A DNA stretch of 64,000 nucleotides, from contig NC_062983.1 in assembly GCF_023078275.1 (NCBI RefSeq), positions 8,735,001 through 8,799,000 on the forward strand. Reading direction: 5' to 3'. This document shows positions 20,619-31,400 of this stretch, in pieces. The stretch's first letter is position 1. Each line of letters begins with the position of its first letter. The stretch is from Leguminivora glycinivorella (lineage: Eukaryota > Arthropoda > Insecta > Lepidoptera > Tortricidae). The notes beneath the pieces are model-generated. The model was not told the origin of the DNA. It worked only from the letters and a program-made list of their open reading frames with translations, and ran no database searches. The translations under genes were made by a program, and so were the position numbers.

Positions 20619-21040
20619 GTAAGTTTGAATGTACCTTTGTACCTATTCCTTTGTGTTTGAGTTATACTTATAGCCAGTGGTCAGACACTGTTCGCAACAC
20701 GGCTCCGTTTAGCTACATAGCAATTGAGAGAAATCGCTAGTACAGTTAGGGTCGCTTGCTCCAACAAAAATGGAGGGTTAACCAGAGGGTTAACCCATCA
20801 TTTTATATGGAATTTAACAGCTGACAGCCCCCTAACCCTGAGTTAAGTGGTTGGTGCAAGTGGGCCTTAATGAGTTAAGAATGTAGCCAATTCATCTGTA
20901 GCCTTCGGGTCATTTGTACCTACTTATAGCCAGTGAACTCAGTCTTACGGTGTTCGGCTTCTAATCGGCTTAGCATTGCTAATCTGCTTAAGGTATATAC
21001 TGTATTCGTTCATAGCTAATGAAATATTATTATATTTAAA
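20619..21040. other. Start of the 36-kb intron
   Basis: CTTATAGCCAGTG with nearby TTTGTACCTA occurs twice (about 20636-20683 and 20911-20937), perhaps a local duplication of intron start. The evidence is too weak to call an exon echo. Nothing else is recognised. Confidence 0.35.
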
Positions 21041-21042
21041 AA

Positions 21043-21164
21043 TATTAAGTCGATATAGCGTTCGACATGTTTCGGTTCAATTTCGAGAACCTTTCTCAAG
21101 AGTAGCGACACCCCACATATCGAACATAGCGACATGTCGAACGCTATATCGACTTAATACGTGA
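21043..21164. repeat. Foldback MITE with perfect 26-bp arms
   Basis: TTAAGTCGATATAGCGTTCG followed by ACATGT is mirrored exactly at 21135-21160. Confidence 0.85.
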
Positions 21165-21414
21165 GTAACCCGCTTAAAATATTTTTAAATATGTATGAGT
21201 CTCACGGGAGTTTTATAGTTAAAATATTATTATACTCGAGATTCAGGTCACATAACCAACTGATAGAGCGCCATAATTCAAATATAGAAGTCTTCCGAAC
21301 TACATAAGAAACTTTTACAATAGGTATTAAAAGTCCAGCCGATACTCGTACATTTTTGTGTGTTCGAGAACATTCAGTAAAAAACAAAATAAACGAAACT
21401 TAATCGAAGTAATT

Positions 21415-21505
21415 TGGTACAGCCGAGTTCATAACATTTCTTCACCTTAACTCATTGCAATAAGGTGAAAAAATGTACACATATTTATGAACTCGACTGT
21501 ACCCT
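21415..21505. repeat. Small foldback MITE
   Basis: GGTACAGCCGAGTTCATAA and TTATGAACTCGACTGTACC form inverted ends. The interior TTCACCTTA/TAAGGTGAA also pairs. Confidence 0.75.
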
Positions 21506-21801
21506 ACATGTTAGTCTTCTATGAACTTATGTTATCCATGTTAGCTCTGTTTAATTTCCAGAAGAAACACTAAACTGAAACAAGACACTTAACTCGACGT
21601 ATAAAATTGAGAAAATTGAACGCACACTTCATTGAACAAACTAAAACTTTCTTGTTTGTTCAGAGGCGCCCACACTTCTATGTTCGACAAAGTTACAGAT
21701 GGTGTTTTTTTTTTACGCACTAGTGCGAGAAGTGGTTCATTATATGCCAGGTCGAAACTTTCAAGGCTCATCTGTACTGAAAAACGTCGTACGATACACG
21801 T

Positions 21802-23219
21802 AGTACTAGAGCCCACGACCAAAACCATGTCTCATAGCAATACGGCAAAAACCCTATAAAATCGTTAGATTGTATGATTCTGAACCCGACTAGGTGTGTA
21901 GTAACGGTCGAAAGTGTAGCAACTGCGTGGGAGGCCATTTCTGCTGTGTCAAAAAAAAAGGCAGTCGGTATTATAGCAATACGTCTGATAGTGAAAATGT
22001 ACATAGATTTTATAATTGTATTACGAAAAAGTTTGTTTTCAGACATTTTGCGCGTAGCACATAGCCTGAGCGCATTTTTGAAAATGTCAACAAATTTAGC
22101 CGACCTGTATCATAGCAATACGGATAATTTTTTTTTTAACTTTTCGTATTGCTGCCATGATTACCAAAAACCTGTTTTCAGACACTTTAAGTGTAGCATA
22201 TACTCCCATGGATGGTATGAAGACGAGGGACGATTTCAGTTTTCGTGGTTCTCTGGCAACCAACTACCTGAGTTGAGCAACGTTATTTTGGACGACAAAT
22301 CATCATCCACAACAGGTATAGTTTACATGGCTTTTGCTGTTACATGATTTTACAGAAGAGGACGTTGAAGATCTCCCGAGCGACGTCGAGAGTGATTTCG
22401 AAGACGACGATTCCGAATCCGACAGCGATTGAATACGAGAATATTTTGTAACTTTGAACAAACCGTTTTTTTTTCAACTTCATCCCAGTTTCCTTTTGTG
22501 CGATTTATTTCAGTCCTTCAACTTCAATGTTACGGTTTCGGGTAAATTCTTAGTTAACTATCATCTAATAAATTCAGGGTCGCAACGTATTCATTGGTTT
22601 GTAACAGAGAATTCAAGATGCCTCAATACGATTTTTAAATGATATCTGAGTATCGAAAAGTTGTCTGATAGAGAAGGTGCTACACTTAATTTGTCTGATA
22701 TAAATTTTTTGCACATGTGGACAACTTATTTTATCATGTCCAACAATTTTCAGACATATTGCTATGATACCGATCGGTAAAATTTGTTAACATTTTCAAA
22801 ACGGTCTCAAAATTTAATGCGTTCACATTTCCGTCTGAAAATTGTTTTGTTCGCATCAAATAACCAAAATTTACTAATAAAAAAGATTTTCAGACGTATT
22901 GCTATGAGACATTTTTTTTGTCTCATTTTTAATTTTTTGAAGTGATTTTACGGGTTTGCGCTACACCACTAACGTCTGAAAAATATGTTTCCGGTATCTC
23001 AGAACTATCATTCAACTACAGTCTGCAAATCAGACATATTGCTATGATGCAGTTCGGTAAAATTCTTTGACAATTTTGAAAATTCGGTCAGATCAAACGC
23101 TACGCGGAAAATGTCTGATATTGGTATTTTCGAGTTCAGGATAATCGTATCTATCGATTTGATGCGGTTTTGGCTGTATTGCTATGAGACAAAAATATTG
23201 GTCGTGGGCTCTTATTCTA
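21802..23219. mobile_element. Unclassified DNA transposon, 1418 bp, with subterminal repeat arrays
   Basis: It is inserted at ACGT, which is duplicated on both sides (21798-21801 and 23220-23223). The ends contain inverted GAGCCCACGACCAA (21809 onward, and mirrored to 23212), followed by GTCTCATAGCAATAC on each side. The motif TATTGCTATGA occurs seven times: three near the left (antisense) and four on the right (sense), often next to CAGACR. This looks like an array of transposase-binding sites. It holds a 157-codon frame (21874-22347). A short acidic frame ending about 22430 (EEDVEDLPSDVESDFEDD) resembles acidic transposase N-termini. Neither is a complete transposase and no superfamily is assigned. 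Confidence 0.8.
22347..22432 (+). pseudogene. Acidic coding remnant inside the 1.4-kb transposon
   Basis: After a CAG-type acceptor-like site (TTTTACAG, about 22357) the frame reads EEDVEDLPSDVESDFEDDDS and then ESDSD before a stop at about 22429-22431. Strongly acidic N-terminal segments are common in several cut-and-paste transposases. Nothing more of such a protein follows. It is a tentative remnant only. Confidence 0.3.
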
Positions 23220-23699
23220 ACGTGCAAAAAGGAAATTCGTAACTCGTGTCAATTTAAAACACTCCCTTCGGTCGTGTTTTAATTTATCGCCACTCGTTTC
23301 GAACTTCCTTTTTTACGCACTTGTATCGTAACGTACTATTCTTTAAAATATTATAAATAATATATTTATTTACGTGGTGCTTTATTATTTCCGTGCAACC
23401 TAAACGCCGGACCATTTGCGCTACTCGCCCGTGGCCCGAACACATACGAATATTTACATATTGAAACTAAAACTAAGCGTACATCTTAATACCTAGCTTA
23501 AAAATAGGTCTTTGAGCCTCAAAGTTCCAAGAATGCTGGCCTCATTTCTTCGCTATATCGCAATGCAGATACGTTTTGTAACTATGCGTTTTTTTTAAAT
23601 AACTCCAGCATCTTCTTGGTGAGAAAATTGTTAAAATTTCACACGTTACATTGTCGATAAAATTTACATTTAAAATAAGAACCTCTATGAGAAATGAAA

Positions 23700-23955
23700 T
23701 GAAATAGAAATATTGGGGGACACGACACCTTACACAGATCAACCTAGCCCCAAACTAAGCAAAGGTCATAGTACTATGGGTGCTAAGCGACGATATACAT
23801 ACTAATAGATAAATACATACTTATGTACATAGAAAACATCCATGACAGGAACAAATACCCGTGCTCATCACACAAATAAATGCCCTTACCGGGATTCGAA
23901 CCCAGGACCGCGGCTTAGCAGGCAGGGTCACCACCCACTAGGATAGACCGGTCGT
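23700..23955 (-). mobile_element. tRNA-derived SINE
   Basis: Antisense copy with GGGATTCGAACCCAGGACCG (B-box region), GCAGGCAGGGTCACCACCCA, CATAGAAAACATCCATGACA and CTAAGCGACGATATACATAC. The left end runs into CACCTTACACAGATCAACCT. Confidence 0.85.
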
Positions 23956-23971
23956 CTCTATAACCGCGTAA

Positions 23972-24108
23972 TGGTGTTCCTACGCTGGTTGTTATAAATT
24001 TTATATAACATTGTGCGAAAGGAACAGCGTTACGTCAATGCCATCTCACTGTCCCTGTCACACAATGTTATATAACATTATAACAGCCAGCGTGGGAGGA
24101 TCATTAAC
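23972..24108. repeat. Foldback MITE
   Basis: TGGTGTTCCTACGCTGGTTG and TATATAACATTGTG are mirrored by CACAATGTTATATAACATT and AACAGCCAGCGTGGGAGG. A half copy lies at 13840-13920. Confidence 0.8.
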
Positions 24109-24257
24109 ATGACAAAAATGTTTGTAATTTTTTATTGGGGACGATCTTCACTTTCTCCATACAGTTAATGTAATTTTCCGTACCTAACGTACTTATTCCA
24201 ACTCGTGGTACCTAAAGGCTAAGTTCCAGTTAATGAACTTTTTTTGATTAAAGGGCA

Positions 24258-24545
24258 ACATCGTCATGACATTTCCATCGCCATCATTTAGATGGCTGGC
24301 AGTCTCAACTGTGCGTTTCTCCAGAAACTTCCTGCCCCGCACAGCTAAACTGTGGAATGAATTGTCGCCTGCGGTATTTCCGGACCGATACGACCTTCAA
24401 ATCTTCAAGAAAAGAGCGTACACCCATCTTAAAGGCAGGCAACGCACCTCCAACACCTCTGGTGTTTCGGGTGTCCATGGGCGGCGGTGATCGGTTACCA
24501 TCAGGCGACCTGTCTGCTCGTTTGCCTCCTAACCCATAAAAAAAA
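24258..24545 (+). mobile_element. LINE C-terminal region and 3' UTR
   Basis: Translates as VSTVRFSRNFLPRTAKLWNE, then LSPAVFPDRYDLQIFKKRAY, a typical C-terminal segment of jockey/CR1-like reverse transcriptases. A stop and a 3' UTR (CGGTTACCATCAGGCGACCT, TGCTCGTTTGCCTCCTAACC) follow, with a short A tail (about 24537-24545). Confidence 0.85.
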
Positions 24546-25020
24546 CATCCATTTATATCAGTCTCGTAACCAGACCAATTCCTCAAAATTAGGTATAACA
24601 TTGAAATTTTGTGTTTCACAAAGTTAATTATTTATTACTTGGCTAGTAAGCGAACGCCAGGCCCCGTAGCCGAATGGCATTTCTCCGACGCCAAACGAAA
24701 GCGATACGCCGCTGGCTCTGTTTAGAGATAGATATCTACTAGCGCTTCGTTTCGTGAACCATTAATTAAAATTTACGGAACTCCACGTATAATTATATCT
24801 TCCGAAAACATTCAGGAATCTGTCCTAAAATTCATTTGCCTTAATTAGATGCTGGGTTAATTTTCGTTAATGAAGCCTGCAGAGCGCAGATTTCAAATTT
24901 TCGAAATAACAACTCCCACACAGTGTACCTTCGGCAGGCCGACGCACATGGGGGTATTTTACTAAAAAAGCTGGCCATTAGTCGATATAAATAATAATAA
25001 ATTAAAATAGCGTATTTGGA
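24546..25020. other. Intron sequence with one MITE fragment
   Basis: 24661-24760 holds a truncated TAGCCGAATGGCAT foldback (CCGTAGCCGAATGGCATTTC to ATATCTACTAGCGCTTCGTT). Otherwise nothing is recognised. Confidence 0.5.
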
Positions 25021-25165
25021 TTGACACAATGGAACTACGTTCGGGAGCTACGATGCCACAGACAGACACACACCGACAGGCAGACAGACAGACAGATAGA
25101 CAAACAGACAAACAGACACGTCAAACTTATAACACCCTGTCGTTTTTGCGTCGGGGGTTAAAAAA
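25021..25165 (-). repeat. Dispersed repeat with GACA microsatellite, truncated
   Basis: CGTTCGGGAGCTACGATGCC, a (CAGA)n tract and GTTTTTGCGTCGGGGGTTAA are the reverse complement of the family at 7685. Confidence 0.85.
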
Positions 25166-25215
25166 CGGGATATAATTCGATATTGTTATTGTTTCAGATT
25201 TCATAACTCTTCAAA

Positions 25216-25729
25216 TTACTAATAACTAGAGATCGTTATCAAGGTGCACTTTTCGTGGCAAACGGTACGGTTGGCAAAAAAAACAAATACTTACATTTAA
25301 ATATTCACTTTGTTCTTAACTACAAAATAAATACTTACCTTCTTAGGATTACACCTCTAGCCTTATCCGACCAACTATATATTTTTAAAACAATATATGT
25401 ACGTAAATGACATTAATTATGTCACAAAAAATACACTACGCGAAGTGTAGGTATATTATTTTAATCCAAATAATCAAATGCACTCTAGATAAGACTATCT
25501 AGAATTGTTATTCAAGTACCTAGTTCAATTCAAAAGTAGTGCACGAAGCCAAATCTGTTGAACAAATTTTAGTTATTTATTCAATGTAATTTAGATAAGT
25601 AATTATAAATATGTAAATATTTCATAATTTGTTAAGTATATAATGTTTTAAATACTTGTGTATTTGTTTTTTTTGCCAACCATACTCTGCCACCAAAACA
25701 GCACGCTGATAACGATCTTTACTAATAAC
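25216..25729. mobile_element. TIR element with 11-bp flanking direct repeats
   Basis: Inverted ends of about 55-60 bp: AGATCGTTATCA and GGTTGGCAAAAAAAACAAAT at the left, mirrored to GATAACGATCT at 25718. The flanks carry TTACTAATAAC at 25216-25226 and 25719-25729. The interior is AT-rich and non-coding. Confidence 0.8.
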
Positions 25730-25779
25730 CTACAGCCACAAGACTTGTCTTTGTCCATCTAGTTAATCTTTAAGCTGTC

Positions 25780-26260
25780 ATTCCTAATTATAATCTACTT
25801 GCCGACATGTTGACTGTGCATCAAATTCTGCCTGGTTCATTGCGATCTTCAATAATAATTAACGAACGTGATAATGGCATTAATATTATTTTGTATTCCC
25901 GCTGCGGGATTTTACTGACAAAGCCCTTTGTGAATGCTTTATTTTATCCGTGTCAATGTCGGCGGTCGGCCGAAACGGCGCCAAATCATGAAATGCCTAA
26001 AAGTTGCCCAGGCATATCACGATGTGCTTGATAAACAACACGGCAGATCGATTAAAGCAACGCATTCGTCGATATTCCTAGCTCTATATATCGGGCACTT
26101 CGTGTAATTTCTCTCTTGACCATTGGTGGTGCTGCTGGTTCTGCGTATGCAGCGTATGCGATGGCGAGGATGGCGGCCGTGTTTGTTTATCGAGTGAAAA
26201 ATGTCAGCGCCACAACAAAATGATTTTAGCACCGAAAATAGTGTGGTTATTCAAAATAGA
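25780..26260. other. Apparently single-copy island in the large intron
   Basis: This is the longest stretch in the intron where I recognise no repeat. It has mixed base composition with GC-richer patches (CGGCGGTCGGCCGAAACGGC near 25960; ATGGCGAGGATGGCGGCC near 26160). Open frames of 71-74 codons on both strands have no recognised family. It could be an intronic regulatory region or a small unrecognised exon. Confidence 0.3.
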
Positions 26261-26412
26261 AGTGCAAAATAAGTTTTTTTTCTACTCGTCGACTTTAATC
26301 TGTCAATTAAGACACCACAGATTAAACTATGTGCTAGTGCCGAATTTTCAGTGTTGGCTATAATATCTCTTTACAGTTCACTTTAGTTAACTGAGATTGT
26401 TTTATTTCAATA

Positions 26413-26690
26413 ACTAGCTTTTACCCAGCTTCGCTCGCGTTAAATCCAAATATACGGCATGCTCCATACAAAATCCCCCCCCCCCCCCCATTATAGGGAA
26501 GTGGCGTAGCCTACGTCAAACAACATCCCTTCAACTATCACCACTTAATAACCGATTGACGATTGATTGGTTGACGGTACGGTCAACCAGTTTGAATCAT
26601 AGGCCACTCTAGAACCCTGTCCTATTGACAGTATTGACACCGTGCATTATTAGCCCTAGAAGTCACTTCTGACGTTGACTGTGAAAAGCA
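26413..26690 (-). repeat. Helitron end fragment and foldback half
   Basis: 26415-26440 (CTAGCTTTTACCCAGCTTCG) is the 3' end of a Lep1-like Helitron on the minus strand. A C-run of about 17 lies at 26470. 26575-26690 (GGTCAACCAGTTTGAATCAT, GGCCACTCTAGAACCCTGTC) is one arm of the MITE present at 56727-56872. Confidence 0.6.
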
Positions 26691-26698
26691 CATGCGCG

Positions 26699-26935
26699 TT
26701 TTGAGAGCGTAGGCGGAGCGTTAGCGGAGCGTCAGCGGAGCGCAATAATAGTGGTGTGCTGGATGAACGCTGGCGTTGCGCCCAGCGGACGCCGGCGGGA
26801 ACTAACGAGCGCGGATTGCGAGCGGAATGCGCGCGGATTACGAGCGGAATGCGCGCGGATTGCGAGCGGAACGCCAGCGTTCGTCCGACGCACCGCTATC
26901 ATTGCGCTCCGCTAACGCTACGCTATCAAAAACAT
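26699..26935. repeat. GC-rich foldback with internal 22-bp tandem repeats
   Basis: The arms TTTTGAGAGCGTAGGCGGAG and CTAACGCTACGCTATCAAAA are inverted. The interior has three units of GCGAGCGGAATGCGCGCGGA with small changes (about 26817-26875). It is strongly GC-rich against the intron; the translations are spurious. Confidence 0.75.
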
Positions 26936-27000
26936 GTGTGGCGGAGGCTTTAATCCTATTCTCGAAGGTTAATAAATCAATTATTGCCATCTGTGTCCCA

Positions 27001-27172
27001 GGCCCCGTAGCCGAATGGCATTTCTCCGACGCGAAACGCCACCTCAACGCCGCAGAAATATAGTCTGGCTCTGTCGCGCTAATACGCAAGAGCGATAGAA
27101 ATAGATAGCTACGAAAGAGATATTATCGTGAGCGTTTCGTGAGCGTTTGTGCATTCGGCTACGCACACTAGT
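27001..27172. repeat. TAGCCGAATGGCAT foldback MITE
   Basis: Left arm GGCCCCGTAGCCGAATGGCA, middle TCTGGCTCTGTCGCGCTAAT, right arm GAGCGTTTGTGCATTCGGCT. The same family is at 6180, 24661 and 43309. Confidence 0.85.
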
Positions 27173-28440
27173 CGTAAGCCTCCTGAGACACCGTAATACT
27201 GGATCTAATTAAGAGGGGGTCGTACGAAATCCTCGAAAAGTGCATTCGGCGTTTAACAAATGCTGCTCACATTTCTCAATAAAATGGAATAAAATAAATG
27301 TAGTTATTATCTTAAAGAGTGTGTCTACAACTTTTGACTATTCAGAATCTCTAATTATTAAAGGTATAATAAATAAACACACGCAAAGTTGACCTAAAAT
27401 GAAAAAAACGTATGTCGCCGTTTAGTAAACTTTGTTAAAAAAATTCAATACTTTAGTTATAACATTAAGTGATTCTAAAAGCCAGATAAATGGACTAGAA
27501 GTTTTGAGGTTTTTTATATTTTTCCTCTCAAAGGCAACAAAGAAATTTTACCTTAAATTTAAACTATCGTAAAATTTCCATACATTCGCCATTGCTGTCA
27601 GAATTCTCCTTTCGATTAGATGCCGTGAGCGGCTCATCGGAGGCAGACGTGTCGCCGGTCGCTCCGCGTTGACAATTAAATTTGACAAATATTTTGACAG
27701 AAAATGGTGTACGTACACGAAAAACCATACCAGTGTAAAACTGTGCTCAAAATAAATAGGGTAAATCAAATATGTCAGGTGGAGATCCAATCTCATTTAA
27801 AATTTAAAGGTGCATGGCTTGTGCATAAAAAATAAATAAAAATATATCACATTATTAAAGAAAATAACGAACACAACCGAATGAGTATAAATGATTTCAT
27901 TCTAGTTCGGTTAAATTGAAAAAAGTTTCATGTTTTGTTTTACTCATTGGAATACATTTTCATTACGCTGGTATTAACAGTACGTCATTTTAAAAATATA
28001 TATGACAGTACCTACGTCAAATTTTGTCAACCAAACTTCACAGGTTGTATGTAAACAATTACAATTTAATTTATTCATACATATTCAGATACGTATTAAT
28101 CGATTCTTATTTAGAATAGAAAAAAGGGGAATGCGAGCGGGTATAGGTATAGTGCTTCTGGTTCAAATTTAATTGTGTATATAAAAAAATGACTCAATTT
28201 CATTAAAGATTTGCTTTGTGCATACCGCGAACACGTAACCGTAAGTTGAAAACAATAATAATTATAAATCACCTAAATACATCGTTGTTTACAAAGCGCT
28301 TGTTTTGAATGGCACTTCTCCACTCAACTACTTAGACCAAATGTTCATGGAACACCAGCTGGTGACCAGCATAAATGACTATGAACAGCCGTGCAAAAAT
28401 ATCTGATTTTCTATAGGGGGCCATAAGTATACATGACGAC
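27173..28440. other. Intron sequence, no firm feature
   Basis: AT-rich, with no credible open frame. Short direct repeats of low complexity only. Confidence 0.4.
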
Positions 28441-28590
28441 AATTTGTGATGCTCCGTGACCGGCAAAAACATCGTCTTTCTAGCGTCTCGCGAGCGTATA
28501 GCGTCGGGCCAACTGTATGGAAAAAGACGCCGCGTCAGCGCGGCCATACAGTTGGCCCGACGCTACGATCGCAAGACGGTAGATGTGGGA
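28441..28590. repeat. Foldback MITE
   Basis: CGTCTTTCTAGCGTCTCGCG and GCGTCGGGCCAACTGTATGG are mirrored by CCATACAGTTGGCCCGACGC and CTACGATCGCAAGACG. Confidence 0.8.
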
Positions 28591-29315
28591 GGGTCCTTAT
28601 CCGCATACATATCTGATCGGGTCGCTTAAAAATATTTGATTCTTTATAAAAACCTAAATTACACTCTCACCCGCATAAATATCTATCCATTGTTAAAGCA
28701 AATATATATCTTACGGGCTAGAAATCATTAATATGTAATTAAAGTGCAATAATAAACCCTACCTGGTTGCCTTACAGCCGTAAATTGTATGAGGTGATTT
28801 GACAGTTCACAAAAACGGTATAGACTTGTGTCATTGGATATGTCTGTCTCATCTGTTCTTAAATTATGACAAGTAAACTTATTGCAAATCTAGTATCAGA
28901 AGCCTTTATACGTACAAGCTCTTATTCAACTTACCTTGTTAGTTATGTTAGTTTGAGTCAAAACGTAGAAGCTAAATTTGACCCACTTTCCGGTTTCCAA
29001 TTGAGCTGAAATTTTGCACACATATGTAAATCAAGTGACAATGCAATATTATAGTATCATGGAGCTAATCTGATGATGGAGCAGAAAGGTGATCATAGGA
29101 ACTCTGTTATGAAACGTCGTATCCCCATTGAGTCAGGGGTTTTTAGAAATGTCTCGGAGAGCAATAAATATTTTTTTTGCAAAAAAAACATTATAAATTG
29201 GGAGGTGTAATTTTTTATTATCTCTTACATAGCATTTAGAAGAAAAACCGACCAAGAGCGCGTCAGTGTAGGGTTCCGTAGTTTCCGACATTTTACATAA
29301 TGACAATTTAATAAA
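28591..29315. other. Intron sequence with a dispersed-repeat fragment
   Basis: 28975-29160 (TTGAGCTGAAATTTTGCACA, AAACGTCGTATCCCCATTGA) and 29243-29285 (AAAACCGACCAAGAGCGCGT, GTGTAGGGTTCCGTAGT) look like pieces of widely dispersed lepidopteran repeats. I see no second copy in this window. Confidence 0.4.
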
Positions 29316-30480
29316 TACCGTAATTTGGGGTGAAAAGGGTTCCGGGGGTATATAATGTTATTATATTCCTTCTATTTTCCGCAATCAAAGTAGGAAAATA
29401 ATATATTATGTTTTTTTATTATTATTATTATTTGTGTTTAGGACAACAGCCGTAAATATTCAACTTACATAGGTATTTTTACATAGTCTTAGGCCAATAA
29501 CAGTTATCTGTTGAGTGAAAAGTATTATACACAATATGTTACTAAAAAAAAATGTGTGAATATTTAAAATTACAGTGAAAATGTGCAAGCCACACATTTT
29601 TATTTACAGTTTCATGTCTGTCAAAGTTGACGTTCAAATTTATTGGATTTTTACTCATTTTAATCGTTCATTATCCTTTTGAATGTGTATACACTTCTAA
29701 AGTTTATGTATAACAGAAAATCATAAGACATATTTTCATTTTTATAATGGTTTTCATGAAGAAAGCGATGTAACTGTGTTGGGGAATTTTTACGGGATGA
29801 ATAAATATCCGCGGCCTGAGGGGTGAATGGGATCAGGAATGGGGGGAATCGGGTCGCAAAGGGGGTGAATAGGTTTACGAAGGGGCTGATTAGGGTCGGA
29901 AGAGGGGTGAATTGGGATGTGTGGTCAATGCTTGTCACATTGTATAAAATATATATAACTTACTTAAAGTGGTATTTTTATGAATGACCTCTCTGTATAT
30001 GGACGCAATTTATACGCCAATGTATTGCTTCGTAGTTAGACTACGCAGCTAACGAACCTTCAGCTTACGCAGCTAACGTTATTACCACTAGGCCACCAGG
30101 CCAGGTTAAAAAAACCGGCCAAATGAGAATCTATTTTCACACAATTGTTAAACTAAATTATTTTTACTAGCTACCTCCAAAATACCAAATAAAATTGGGC
30201 TACATAGTACATCGTTTTCTGAAGATTTTGGGTTCATGGGGTCGGAATGGGTATACCTAACGTAATTTATGGTGAATAGGGCCAAAACCGACTTTTGAAC
30301 GTCGATAGCAATTTTTTTATATGTGCCATGCTAATTTTTTACACAAAAAATCTTCCGGCAGTGTGAACTTCGGTTTGTCTTTGAAAATATGTCGTTTTAT
30401 TTAGTAATTTTCGCTCACCCTAACGTTGGAGTGAATAGGGTCGGGATGGGGGTGAATAGGGAAAAGGGTTGACTCTTTCG
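29316..30480. repeat. Region with iterated GGGTGAATAGGGTCGG motif
   Basis: Variants of GGGGTGAATAGGGTCGG occur at about 29330, 29818, 29841, 29858, 29881, 29903, 30238, 30269 and twice at 30429-30460. They bracket AT-rich interior sequence. The clustering suggests subterminal repeats of a non-autonomous transposon whose ends I cannot place. 30030-30115 is a separate antisense tRNA-like SINE piece (TTCAGCTTACGCAGCTAACG). Confidence 0.45.
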
Positions 30481-31283
30481 GATTGCGAACAAAATATGAC
30501 CTGTCACGAGCAAATTATATTTATTTTAACAAAAAATAAGGATTTAATATGTTATGAGTGGTCGGTAATGAAATCTACATATATTATGATAACCCTTAAC
30601 CAACCTTTATAGTTAGATGGTGCTCTGACGCGGTGAATAAGTAAGTATGGTCGTGGGCAGTGCGGATGTCAAAATATAAGCATAGTTTGTCGCTATTTTT
30701 CATGTTTAAATAAACTTCTAAACTAACGTAGTGGGTATTAAAGTAAAAGGTTCACAGTGAATATTAGGTTGCCAGAAATATGTTCAGCTATACCATTGTA
30801 TTGAATTTTGTATCATAAAGTCAAACTAGGTATTTACTACTAATGATTTACTCTGTGGGGTGTCTTTGATCACTTGCATGGGGTAACATTGACCATAATG
30901 ACACATAGTTAATTATTGTCTGATTTTGTCACGGTACTTGTTGAGGCTGATAATTTGATCGCTTCTTGTGATAAATATTGAAATAATTGCAAATAAAGTT
31001 GGATGTCAGTTTATGTTCGATCACATCGTTTTTTTTCTGCGTACATTATTTTATTTATTTATTCCTTATTGCACATAAAAAAATAAGTACAAATAGTGGA
31101 CATAATACCTTAAGGCATTCCTACCAGTCAACCACTGGGTTAAAAAGAAACATTTCATACGTGCAGGCATCGTGACAGAAAACAATAATCCTGATATCAC
31201 TTATTTTGTTACCTTTTTAGATTTTTAGCAGGAAAAGACTAAAAAAGTTGATGGTCCCATTTTTTTTCTTCCTTAGTTACGTT
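30481..31283. other. Intron sequence, no firm feature
   Basis: AT-rich. 31040-31150 (TTATTCCTTATTGCACATAA, TACCAGTCAACCACTGGGTT) may be an old LINE 3' end on the minus strand. No coding signal. Confidence 0.35.
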
Positions 31284-31400
31284 ACGTTGACCAATTTTGG
31301 AATTTATACTTCTCTAACTCCTACATTTAATGGGTAAAAATACCCATTAAATGTAGAAGCTAGAGAAGTTTAAATTCCCAAATTGGTCAATGTAACCCTA
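31284..31400. repeat. Long near-perfect hairpin
   Basis: Arms of about 55 bp with a loop of about 4 bases: TTACGTTGACCAATTTTGGA to CTACATTTAATGGGTA, mirrored by TACCCATTAAATGTAG to CCAAATTGGTCAATGTAA. The spacer is AAAA. Confidence 0.85.

Larger units (their letters stand above)
21694..23340. repeat. CACTAGTGCGAGAAGTGG MITE split by a 1.4-kb transposon
   Basis: 21694-21801 and 23220-23340 are the two halves of one MITE. The uninterrupted sister at 34727-34957 reads straight through the junction (GATACACGTGCGAAAAGG). The other sisters are at 46189-46400 and 62114-62345. Confidence 0.88.

Noticed and set aside
20619..20940. Exon echo after the second PC2 exon
   Set aside because: Only a short intron string (CTTATAGCCAGTG) repeats; I see no copied exon sequence.
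21874..22347. 157-codon frame as a host exon or gene
   Set aside because: It lies inside a delimited transposon, includes parts of its subterminal repeats and has no recognised domain.
26756..27089. Arg-rich open frames
   Set aside because: They come from GC-rich tandem units of a foldback element and from the TAGCCGAATGGCAT MITE.
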